DNA from: Fomitopsis serialis
Taxonomy: Eukaryota > Basidiomycota > Agaricomycetes > Polyporales > Fomitopsidaceae
DNA: 30,392 bases
Direction of reading: 5' to 3'
NCBI RefSeq assembly: GCF_022376445.1
Contig: NW_025955407.1
Coordinates: forward strand, 1 to 30,392
Below the pieces are notes generated by a model that made no database searches, had not been told where the DNA came from, and saw nothing but the letters and a program-made list of their open reading frames with translations. Numbering within the stretch: position 1 is the first letter of the stretch; every line of letters starts with the position of its first letter. Of this stretch, positions 11,050-20,483 are shown in pieces. The translations under genes and the position numbers were made by a program.

Positions 11050-11870
11050 TTGGCTGACCTTCGTTGCAGGCCACGTCCCGACGTCGAGGATCGATACGAT
11101 CCACGGCGGGCGCATTCAAATCCTCTACCGCCCATCGGGCACAGACCAACCCTAGTACGTCGTGCTTGCCCGAACGGGTCCAGCCTCCGGTCTGAGGTGG
11201 TCCATGCTGTGGCATGGGCTTCCGGGGGCACCGTACCGACGACGCCGAGCATCAGCGGAGACGGGGCATTGCGCTCACTGTCGATGAGATGATGCGGGGT
11301 CATTATGTCGATTATGTTCGGGGACGTCCTCACCGCCGGTGCACGCCCACTTCGTCGGACTACCGTTGCTGGCTAGCGCATGACCGTACTGGGAGGAGGG
11401 GCGTCGCTCATGAATTAACATGAGTGGCGTTCCTGGTGAGGGCGCGATGTGAGTATTCGCCGCGGAGGAGCCGTAGATGATCGCTGACCTTAATCTCGCA
11501 AGATTGCCCGAGCGAAACTTTCAGTTCTCCCCCTGGAATCAACATTCAAATCCTCAGTTGCCCCCAACGGGCGGAAGACATCCCTAGTGCGTCATGTATG
11601 CGAAAGGGTCCAGCCTCTGGCATGAGGTAGCCTGCCAATACGGCAGGCTGTTGGAGGCACCGTACCACCGACGTAGAGCACCAACGGCAGCACGACACAT
11701 CAATGCCTGCAGTCAGCCAGCCCGTGTGAGGTACGGGGACGTCCCCGCCTCGCATCGCCGGGCTACTGCAACGTGCTAGCGTACATCCGTACCGAGAAAA
11801 GGGGCGTCGCTGCAAGATGGCAAAACAGTAGTTTGAGCGGCGCCCCCGGCGGGAGTGCATGTTGATGATG
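11050..11870. repeat. Diverged tandem duplication, two units of about 320-390 bp spaced about 430 bp
   Basis: Unit A (about 11050-11440) and unit B (about 11480-11870) share a series of blocks in the same order. These include ATTCAAATCCTC (11114 and 11544), CCCTAGTNCGTC, GGGTCCAGCCTCYGG (11176 and 11606), GGCACCGTACC (11227 and 11656) and AGGGGCGTCGCT (11397 and 11800). The offset is 430 bases at first and 403 at the end, so indels have accumulated. Unit B holds a small hairpin (GCCTGCCAATACGGCAGGC near 11630). A more distant third unit may lie at about 10800-11040, sharing CTTCGTCGG and GGCTAGC. No transposase or tRNA-like promoter is visible, so the nature of the repeat is unknown. Confidence 0.65.
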
Positions 11871-11884
11871 ATGATGATGATGAA
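11862..11884. repeat. GAT trinucleotide microsatellite
   Basis: Seven near-perfect GAT units directly follow unit B of the tandem duplication. On the minus strand they encode a histidine run within an unsupported open frame. This is a simple repeat with no sign of function. Confidence 0.8.
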
Positions 11885-12780
11885 CTCTGCATTTATTAAT
11901 CACAACAAGCAAACAATGTGCTAAGACGTGGAGGGAGTGCATGTGAGTGTCCGTCGCAAACGTAACAGCATTTCTCTGACCCTCGCCGTAGGAACTGTGC
12001 TCCACCAACGTCCCTACCCGAAACTTGCTCGTGTACCTGCGAGCGAGCCGCTGTCGGAGGTTCTCTTTGAACACCCGACGGCACGGGGGTTTGTAGTGGG
12101 TATGGTATGGGTACCAGAGCACCAATAACGAATCGGTGCGATGACGGCCCTGAGTCCCACACTGTTCTCTCGCGAGAGAGTGCGTAACAGCATTTTCCCC
12201 CGGGAGGAAACGAGCATCGTCTTGTTGTAGCCTGCACTCGGGCCCTCCACTCAAAAAAAAGACTGCGACCGCGCGCGAAATCTCCGAGTTCGATGGTGAG
12301 TCCTTCGAATATGCCGTTCCCACTTCGACATGGCGTGCGAGATTGGAGCTTACATTGTGGTAGGTATAACTGCTCGATCCGTTCGCACAGGTGGACGAGT
12401 GAAGATGAGACAGAGATCGGCAACAGTTGGTCACGCATTGCGAAAGTAGTCATGTACCAACAACAATCACACCACATTTACATTGGGTATTCTAGGTTAG
12501 CGGAATCATCTCCGTTGACCAACAACATGACCCCGTCCCCCACGACTGAGCATCACCTGAACACATTGCCGAAATTCGTACCACGTCCATCCAGGAGCTG
12601 TCCACCCATCCCAGCATAACCGACCATGCGACGCTCGGTTGGCATAATCTCTTGAGCCGCGCAAGCATGCCAAGATCGTGCTCCTTCCGCATAAACCCCC
12701 GCCGCTGCATCCCGTTATCCCTAACCGGAAATACTTCATACTAGCGGATCACTGTTTGACGACTCGGAGTACTGGTACGA
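11885..12780. other. Stretch without a certain gene
   Basis: A minus-strand frame of 223 codons ends here (11763-12434), and a second overlapping one of 193 codons runs 11896-12477. Neither shows a known motif, both overlap the repeat or the GAT run, and their residue mix is like translated noncoding DNA. I do not call them genes. Confidence 0.4.
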
Positions 12781-12792
12781 ATGCATGAATGC

Positions 12793-13097
12793 ATGAGTGT
12801 CGTCGCGGCCAACGTGTTAGGCCTGTCATTGACGATAACTGCACTGTTTGAGGGTGACGCATGGCGCTCCATTACCAGTGTGGCTGCAATTGTTGAGAAC
12901 TTCAATCAGGCTTTGGACCAGGGCAAATGGGTGTAAGTGGTGCTAAAAGTACATGTTGGGGTATCGGATGCAGAATGAGCATTGTACTGATACAAGGTGC
13001 CGTGCGGGCGGCGAGAATGCGGTCTATCCTGGCAGGCAAGCAACCAGTCGAAGGCACTTTACAGCTGACATCGAAGGCGTGGGGCCGGTCATACTAG
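12793..13097 (+). CDS. Possible small two-exon protein (87 residues), function unknown
   Basis: The ATG at 12793 opens a frame with a hydrophobic N-terminus (VVAANVLGLSLTITALF) followed by a protein-like stretch (VENFNQALDQGKWV). It reaches a good GTAAGT donor at 12933. Splicing to the CAG ending at 12973 (a 41-nt intron, shorter than most here) keeps phase and continues IVLIQGAVRAARM to a stop at 13095-13097. An in-frame ATG at 12781 could be the true start. The hydrophobic segment could be a signal anchor. It is convergent with the DUF6534 gene, with about 120 bases between stops. I do not recognise the family. Support is the splice signals and composition only, so it could be chance. Confidence 0.3.
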
Positions 13098-13214
13098 GTC
13101 ATGAACATCCCTTCCTTCGAGCGTGAGGCTAGACTGTTGCGGGAGGTTTGTCATCGTGATCATCACAGGGTCGATCACCGTCGAGAACTGTCCAAGTATC
13201 GGTCGACCATCCTC

Positions 13215-15109
13215 TCACCGGCAAGGATGTCGCGCACGCACCTGTGCTCTGTCATGAGATGATGGGCCTGCCCCCGACGACGACGATGTGAACTCTTTCC
13301 GCGGCTTTTCGAGCGGGTTCTGCCCGGATCCGAACGGCCCGCGGTCGACGCCTTGGGGTGCCATCGTCTCGACGATGATCGCGCGTGCGTTCAGATTTGC
13401 GAGCACCGAGTTGACGTATACTATGGAACGTCAGTAACCCTGTTTCGAACAGTAGCAACAAAGACGCGTACGTTTGCTCAGGACGAAGTAGAACGCGAAG
13501 TAGACGAACATATGCGAGAGGGTCGCGTACTGAGTGGCAGATTGAGCCCGACTTGAAGCGAGACACTGGCAAGGAAGGGCGTACCGTGATCAGACATAGC
13601 AACGCACAGACGCTACCGACATGTCGCATGAACGCCCATAAAATTGGATGACGCCCACAAAGACTCACCTCGTTAACAACCCGGTATTAATGCAATACAG
13701 CATCAGGGTTGAAATCACGGAGTCCGTACTGACAAGACGATGTGAGCGGAACTCGGCGTTGGGATCGCAGAGATGGAGAGACGACGTACAACCTGATGCC
13801 CGTCCGGAACCGTCGCAGGTATAGGTATTGCGCTCCGGTGATGACGAAGTCAGCGACGACCTCGAAGGTGAAGCCGACGTACAGACTCCACTGCAGGTAT
13901 CTTAGGCATCAGTCACGAGGCGCTGCTGGGAGGCATGCTTACCGAGAACTGGTCGATATCGATGTAACTATTGATGTGGAGGCTGTAAAAGAGGGTTCAG
14001 GGCCGTGTAGAGATGGAATATAAATGTATCACTGACCCCCTGACGGCAAAATCTGCAGCAGATTGATGTTCAGTCCTCGTGAGCAAGTGTCAAGTACAGG
14101 ACACGTACAAAAGGCATCCACTGTAGAGACAGAACGCGGAACGCGTGAGGAAGATTCGATGGCGGCTCACAGTACTCGCTCTCACCGATGATGTAGAGAG
14201 ACAACAGAGCCTAGCTTCTCGTGAGTGGTCATCTCCCTGGTGGACGTGCGCACGTACAACGAATGCTGGGAGGACCCAGGACTTACGGCCCACTTGAAAA
14301 AAGTCAGCACTAAAATCGCCTCATTATAACGACAGCACGCACGTCTCCATAACCGATGACAGAAAATCCTGCAGGACGCTTGATCCATCAGATGTCTCCC
14401 TTGACGCGCATCAGTGATTTGACCAAACAACGCACCCTCTAACAATGATGTTGCTGAGATTCTGTTGCAAACAAAGGAGTTGAGCGGGATCAATATGCCG
14501 AATGTAAGCATAACTCGCCGAAACCATGATCATGATCTAGAAGCACGGATCAGCCGAAACACACGAAACAAATGCACGCAGCAAACGCACCCAAACACTC
14601 CTGCACACCCAAAGGACGTCAGTGAAGGCCACGTGAGGCCGTGATGCAACTCACCATACTGGTCGCTCAACGATGGACGGGTTCGCGAAGTTCAGGACCA
14701 CGTAGAAGTACATGGAGTACGTGATCATAGCAGCGTGTAGGGTGTCTAAAATCCTATTCTCGGGCATGTATGACTCATTTTCTAGTACGGGTGGTCTTGG
14801 AAATGCTCTCACCATAGTGTGAAAACCTAGTGGTAGCGAGGGGATGAGGGGAGGTCTCGAACTATGACACGCGACGTACCAGCAATCGCAACACTGGTGG
14901 ATCTCGGAAGTACTGCTTGAAGTACGTGAACGCCTGGAGACTGGTAATGCCGTACAAACTGCAAAAGGTTCCTCGGCGAAGGCACAATTAAGAATGTTAG
15001 AGTCCGAGTGCGATAATGTCGGAATGTCCAGTACTCACATCGCCGTCGCGAAATGACCCAGAAACGCCGCCCCGAGCGTGCTGTTGAAGTTCAGGTGCGC
15101 GGCCTCCAT
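13215..15109 (-). CDS. DUF6534-family seven-helix membrane protein, copy 1
   Basis: Function unknown; DUF6534 proteins are fungal multi-pass membrane proteins of about 300-350 residues. Spliced model of 307 residues in 16 exons: 15109-15039, 14958-14880, 14826-14813, 14753-14655, 14600-14591, 14461-14436, 14368-14287, 14210-14186, 14120-14109, 14052-14037, 13982-13943, 13890-13793, 13728-13669, 13612-13585, 13529-13472 and 13420-13215, all in phase. Family blocks appear in order: NSTLGAAFLGHF, LYGITSLQAFTYFKQYF, LWILDTLHAAMITYSMYFY, FCHRLWRR, WSLYVGFTFEVVADFVITG, TDSVISTLMLYCINTGLLT, VCALLCLIT and the C-terminal signature FYFVLSKLYVNSVLANLNAR. The tail is hydrophilic and serine-rich. The exons of 10-16 nt between 14600 and 14037 are the least certain, but every one has proper borders. 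A paralogue lies at 18894-20483 on the same strand. Confidence 0.85.
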
Positions 15110-16400
15110 CGTCTCGCGCGCATTCGCGGTGGTGAACAAGCAGACCAGCAGCGCCGGCTGGATCCAGACGCGGCGACCCACTCGCAGCCTTTAGAGGCTG
15201 GAGACCAGGTCCCGGGGTGCGAAGCCAGCGGCGGAGTGGGAGTCAATTGGACTTACATCTCCACTGGGATCTTGGGCTAACCGAATTTGCGATCAGTGCC
15301 TACGTGACGGTATCTCCGCCTGATGGTCAAGGCGGGAGGCGCCCAGGGATCGCAGGGTGCGTAGTACGTGATCGACGCCGTGGGCTGGGCGCCGAAACTG
15401 TCGGACTCGGCGTTGAGGGGCTCTGAATGGGTGAAACGAGTCTGGCCAACGACACTACTTAGTTCCTCAAGGCCTCACATTCCACATATCCAAATGTGGA
15501 TCCCGACTTATCACTCCCGAAATCTATGTGTGCCCGTCGGAACAGGGCTAAAAAGTCCTACCGCATGACATCCCAGCAACGTCAGGCCCGTTCGGCGTAC
15601 CTAAGCTGATACGGTAACGTGATATCAGCAGGGCACGAGGGTTGGCGCTATTCGTCCTCCAATCGTTTTATCGTGTTTCTGGCGCCTCGGCGTCCCAAAA
15701 GCCTGTGCACGAGTAAGAAGGAAAGATCACAGGCTATCCAAAGCCAGGAAAATTTGCCAGACAGGCAAAGCCGATTCCTACGCAAAGGGGGAACATAGAG
15801 GCCTAACTGGAAGTGGTCCTTCCCGTCCCAAGTTAACATGCGACCCGTGTATCGCCGCTCACATCCGCAACTTTGGACTCAGAATAGGTTCGACACAAAC
15901 CCCGCACGGAACGCTAGCGCCGCGTGGAGGGTCTTGAGCGAGACTAGGACTCAGAACGGGAAACGATCGTGAAGAAGCGTAAATGCGGTCTGGACTAGGT
16001 CTGGAGGTCGGCGACGCAGTATTGGCGCAGCACGGCGCAGGATTGACATCATAAGTACTGCGTGAAAAGGGTTGTGTAATAGGGACCCAGATATATGATG
16101 TGATCCGTGGCGTGCACATACCGATTGGAGCTTAAGTCCTCGTCACCAACCTGCGTGGTGGCAGTATTTCCTGATATGCAAGGAAAGGGTATGGTGAGCC
16201 TGGCATCGACCAATGGGAAGAAGAGAGGGTTTATGCAACTCGGTACCTACATACGTGCTAGTGTCCTGTCGAGCAGATCCGATGTGTCATAGAAGGCCTT
16301 ACTGTGTCCAGCACAACCACTAAGATAGGGCAGTCCTCATGGTCAGGCTGCCCAGAAACGGAGCAACCTGCCAGTGCAATCATCTCTCCTGACTCGGACA
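15110..16400. other. Intergenic stretch with no supportable gene
   Basis: It holds the upstream region of DUF6534 copy 1. The open frames on either strand are short (under 90 codons) and unlike any family I know. I see no repeats, RNA genes or mobile-element signatures. Confidence 0.45.
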
Positions 16401-16407
16401 CGAAGAC

Positions 16408-16620
16408 GTGCCGGTAGCGTCGCGCCACTACATTTCGAATGATGAGATTAGATCATGGTCTACAAAGTTCATGACATGCGACGGAGGCACCTTCGATGTT
16501 CACTGTGTCTCTTTGAACTCCGGACTCGAGATCAACTTAGTTAAGAGTATGTTCGCACAAGGTAAAAAGATCACCTTCACATTCCGAGGTAGCTTCTCTT
16601 TCCAGAAAGACACTAAATGA
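16408..16620 (+). other. Unassigned open frame of 70 codons
   Basis: The frame contains a protein-like stretch (TCDGGTFDVHCVSLNSG and FAQGKKITFTFRGSFS) with alternating hydrophobic residues like a beta protein. There is no known motif, no splice link to other exons was found, and it lies 230 bases upstream of the nucleotidase gene. It could be a remnant or chance. Confidence 0.15.
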
Positions 16621-16725
16621 ACCACGACAGTGCTTGGTTGCCATCGTTTGGCTGAGTTGGTCGCAGAGGGTGTTGGTCAAGAGTGGGTTCGTCACTGGCG
16701 GCAGCGCAGATCTTAATCTGCATGT

Positions 16726-16735
16726 CACGTGTGGC
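16726..16735 (+). promoter_or_regulatory. Overlapping CACGTG and TGTGGC sites upstream of the MET22-like gene
   Basis: The sequence CACGTGTGGC lies about 120 bases upstream of the start codon. In yeast, CACGTG is the Cbf1 site and TGTGGC the core of Met31/Met32 sites, both of the sulfur-assimilation regulon to which MET22 belongs functionally. Whether basidiomycetes use the same factors is not known from this sequence, so the link is inference. Confidence 0.4.
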
Positions 16736-16851
16736 AACTCCGCGCACAGATAGGTGTATCGCGATCTTGACGTGATCTGGGATGCATGCTTGCCGCCGCA
16801 AGTTCGAGCCTGCGAGCCGCACCGGTAATACACACATTCCATCCCACCGCC

Positions 16852-18585
16852 ATGTCGCTCACATACTCTGCGGAGAGGCAGGTGGCCGTCGCTGCGGTCA
16901 GGAGGGCCTGCGCGCTGACCTCGTCGGTGTTCAACAAACTCGTGCGGAATGAGACGCTCACGAAAGATGACAAGAGCCCAGTGACCGGTGAGTCCGATCT
17001 ACAGTCCGTGTGTCTTCCGGGGATGTCGCGATGCGAAAGGCGGTTCGGTGGCACAAACGTTGATCCGTTCAAGCTACACCTCTGCGTTTGCCTTTCTGAG
17101 CGCGATTCAGGCCACAAGGGTTTATACCGTGCATTTCAGTTTTGAGCTCCTTGATTGACAGCCCCGCCTGACAATTGCAGTGATGTGACATTACTTCACT
17201 TATGCTCAGACAGCTGCTTGGTGCCGGACAACTTGTCATCAGCGGCAACACGATGCGATGCCCGAGCTGCAACAGACCAGCGCTGAGAATGTTTCCTCCT
17301 TGAAACATGTATTGCTCTCAATCTACGCACCGACATCGTCGTCGTCCCTAATGCACTCGTCTCACCTGTAACACTGCTAATTGACTTTCCTCCAGTTGGT
17401 GACTTCGCCGCACAGGCAGTCGTTAATACGATCCTGTCCCGCACGTTCCCCCACGACCCCGTCGTCGGCGAAGAAGACTCCAGTGACCTCCGCGCAGAAA
17501 CGGGTGCCTCCCTCCGCGAACGCGTTGTCGCCCTCGCTACCGAGTCACTCACTGCGCCTCTCCAACCCGGAGAGGACGAATCATGGGGCCTTGGCCCCTC
17601 CTATACACACACGTCGGAAGAAATCCTTGCCGCCATCGACCGTGGCAACTACGAGGGCGGAAGGACCGGCCGTAAGCACCTCCACTCCCACCTTCTGAGT
17701 TCTGCGCTGATTGTCCGCCCTTGCCCGCTGCGGTCTCCCACGGCAACCCTTGATCTTTTTGATCTGATAGGTATGTGGACCCTGGACCCAATCGACGGCA
17801 CGAAGGGCTTCCTACGCGGCGAACAGTACGCCGTCTGCCTCGCGCTCATTGTCGACGCGCGCGTCCAGCTCGGCGTCATCGGCTGCCCAAACCTCCCTGC
17901 GGATCCCGCCCGCCCCGACGGGCCCCGCGGTGCGATCTTCGTCGCCACCCGCGGTCAGGGCGCGTTTCAGCTCCCGCTCGCGCCCTCCTCTGAGGCGCAG
18001 GGGAGGCAGCTCCGGATACCTGCGTTTACGACGGAGACGCTGAATCTCTTGGAGAGCGTGGAGAAGGCGCACGCGAAGCTGAGCTTCAACGAGAAGGTTG
18101 CGAAGCTGCTTGGTGTGACGCGTCCGCCGACGAGGATGGACAGCCAGGCAAAATACGCGGCGCTTGCGCGGGGAGACGGTGGCGCGTATCTGCGCATGCC
18201 GGTGGGAACTGGGTACAAGGAAAAGATCTGGGTACGTCTGGATGAGGACATTTGCTTGCGCAGACGTTCTCATACCTCCTTGCAGGACCACGCACCCGGC
18301 TCTGTGCTTGTCGAAGAGGCCGGTGGGGTCATCAGCGACTCGCGTGGATCGCCGATCAACTTTGGCTTGGGAAGGACGCTCGGCGAGAATTTCGGCGTCG
18401 TAGCTGCGGGAAAAGAGGTGCACGCAAAGGTCATCGGGGCTATCCACGTGCGAAGGAGGAAGAGGCAAAGGAGGAAGGCCAGTAAACGCAGCCTGTCGTC
18501 TGTGATCGCGATCTTCAAATTGACGCGAAGCCGCAAGGAAAGTAAAAAGACCCTCGATTGTAGCCATATGCATGCTCCGTGCTGA
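16852..18585 (+). CDS. MET22: 3'(2'),5'-bisphosphate nucleotidase (HAL2/MET22 type)
   Basis: The enzyme hydrolyses 3'-phosphoadenosine 5'-phosphate (PAP) to AMP, removing the toxic by-product of sulfate assimilation; in yeast it is a lithium- and sodium-sensitive salt-tolerance factor. Exons: 16852-16987, 17396-17671, 17771-18231 and 18286 onward. Motifs of the inositol monophosphatase fold are complete: KDDKSPVTVGD at residues 38-48, the metal-binding GEED (E71, E72), DPIDGTKGFLRG from D143 (D143 and D146 bind metal), and WDHAPGSVLVEEAGG with D292. These fit the yeast metal ligands E72, D142, D145 and D294 closely. As read, the frame runs to 18585 (390 residues) with a basic tail. A one-base shift near 18450 would instead end with AKEEEAKEEGQ at 18485, giving 357 residues, the length of yeast Met22. 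The first intron is 408 nt, far longer than the others. The identification is firm; the C-terminus is not. Confidence 0.93.
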
Positions 18586-18893
18586 ACGGTATCGATGTTC
18601 AGTCAATACTGCTGCGTAAATGGGTAAACGGGGAGTCATGGCCCTCAGAAAGACTCCCGATTGGGTAGCATAACCATTGGTGATTGGCATACATACAAGT
18701 CTCCGGACAGAAACAACAGGAGGGTCAAACAAACACGTAACTGATCCCATCGAGAAGGAAACGATAATTCAACCAGACTTGTGACAACAAGCCGCTGTCG
18801 CGACCGGCGCTACAATCTGGGCTGGATATTCCTTTAGACAAACGAGGCCTGATACATAACATCATTGGCTATCGTGGACCCACGCGGGATAAA
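18586..18893. other. Intergenic region between convergent genes
   Basis: These 308 bases separate the stop of the nucleotidase gene (or 408 bases if it ends at 18485) and the stop of DUF6534 copy 2. They must hold both 3' ends. No gene is visible. Confidence 0.5.
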
Positions 18894-20483
18894 TTAGGCA
18901 CTCACATGCGTGTACGCACTCTGGGTCTCCGTGGCTGGCCTGCTCTCGACGCCCCATGAATGGCAGGAATCCGCCAACTGGTTCGACGACGGGGTCTCCC
19001 ACGTGCCGCGGTGGTTGAGACTTGATATCAGGAGGATCGTGTACAGTTTGGCCAGCGAGATATTGAAGAAGAGGTGACTAAAAGAAAGCGCGTGTCCGCG
19101 TTAAGTCGAGGGCCGTAATGAGTATGGACGGCGAGCACGTATGGCAAGACTCACGTTGCACGAGGCTAGAAGCGCGAACGACTATCAGCATGCCGACGTT
19201 CCCAAGGGGGGTAAAAAAGATATAGCTCACGGAGGCGAGGTAGAGTGCTAAATCGAGTATAGCCCATGTTGTAGTGAGGACACCCGTTTGGACGGTCACT
19301 GCGTCCGCGAGGATTGGCACCGGTCAACTCTAGAATGAATGAGCGTTGAAGAGACGTACGTCGTATGATCTGGTTCACGAGCGAGTCTGTGCTCGAGAAT
19401 CCTGACTTTCTGCGATGCTTTACGCAGGGATTCAGTTCGCGGTGGAAAGACGCAAGTGAAGTTGCGTACGAGATGCCACACGAGCGACACAGTGATCAGG
19501 ATGTCCGCCACTACGCCCGTTACCAGCCACGTCGACACTAGGCCTTTGGCAACCGGTCTCTGCAGAGACTCAATTCCGCTCATGCCCGGCCAGCGGATCG
19601 CAATAACCGAACCAATTGCGCATACTGACGTAGACTCCGTGAGCAATGCTGTAGGTACCAGTGAATTGAGACATACACATCGATGCGACAGCCAGAACGG
19701 GAATGAACGCAGAAAGCCATATCGAGTGGCTGATTGCGTAGACGCGGTATGTGAAGAAGAGCTCAACGGAACAGGAGATGATACCCTGCCGAAGGTCAGT
19801 GTCCTTGCAAAGCTGGAGAGGCTGACCAAGAACTCACCGTGATTGCAGGCACTGACCAAGACATAGATTACTAGTAAGAACAAGAATGATAGGAGTCGCT
19901 TCAGTCTAGACGTACGCGATGTGGACACTACAGCGCTATATCAACACAAGCGTTCGGCTGCCTACGTATGGTGTGCTTACCTATTCCAGGGGTAGAAAGG
20001 TAATGTGAGCCTCCTGAGAATGTCGTAACAGCGGTGAATAGTTGTTTTGATGTTGAGTATATGGATCGTACCGAAGTGCGTCACCAAACCCGTGTACGCA
20101 TACACAACAGACAGGCCGGTCTGCGCAGTGTCCGCTACAAATAAAAATACAATCTATAAGGTAATTGTGAGTTCATGATCTTCCACAGGGCGGGGAAAAG
20201 GCGCACAAACAACCGTAGTGGCCAGGGGTCCCTTGTATTCAATACTATCAGTATATGCCATATTGTCTACTAAGTAGAGGTGAGACTCAATTGCGCACTT
20301 TTGCGAATGGAAGGCGTAATGGTAGTAGCCAGAAACGACTACTCCGTATAACAGGGTGTTCAGCCATATCCCGAGGATAAATGCCCCCAAGCTATGTTAC
20401 GAACCGTCAGCTTATAGAACCTGAATTTGATGGTCAGACGCCACTCACTGGGGACCAATGTCAACACCATCAGCTGTATCCAT
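18894..20483 (-). CDS. DUF6534-family seven-helix membrane protein, copy 2
   Basis: Paralogue of the protein at 13215-15109, function unknown. Spliced model of 286 residues in 12 exons: 20483-20449, 20391-20299, 20244-20214, 20153-20072, 20013-19981, 19851-19838, 19785-19677, 19624-19470, 19405-19360, 19298-19231, 19165-19155 and 19077-18894, all in phase. The start MDTADGVDIGPHLGAF fits the family, followed by LGIWLNTLLYGVVVSGYYHY, IVFLFVADTAQTGLSVVY, GIISCSVELFFTYRVYAIS, VTGVVADILITVSLVWHL, SSTDSLVNQIIRR, TVQTGVLTTTWAILDLALYL and the signature LFFNISLAKLYTILLISSL. Most introns are 52-77 nt; the one between 19980 and 19852 is 129 nt and may be mis-modelled, since the tryptophan usually found in that loop is missing. 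Exons of 14 and 11 nt are needed. It is more divergent from copy 1 than a recent duplicate would be. Confidence 0.85.

Noticed and set aside
11763..12477. Two long overlapping minus-strand frames of 223 and 193 codons
   Set aside because: They overlap each other, the tandem repeat and the GAT microsatellite, and show no motif or codon bias.
17773..18585. Uninterrupted 270-codon reading of the nucleotidase across 18232-18285
   Set aside because: The 54-base segment has perfect intron borders and interrupts the conserved W-DHAPGS motif; its open frame is incidental.
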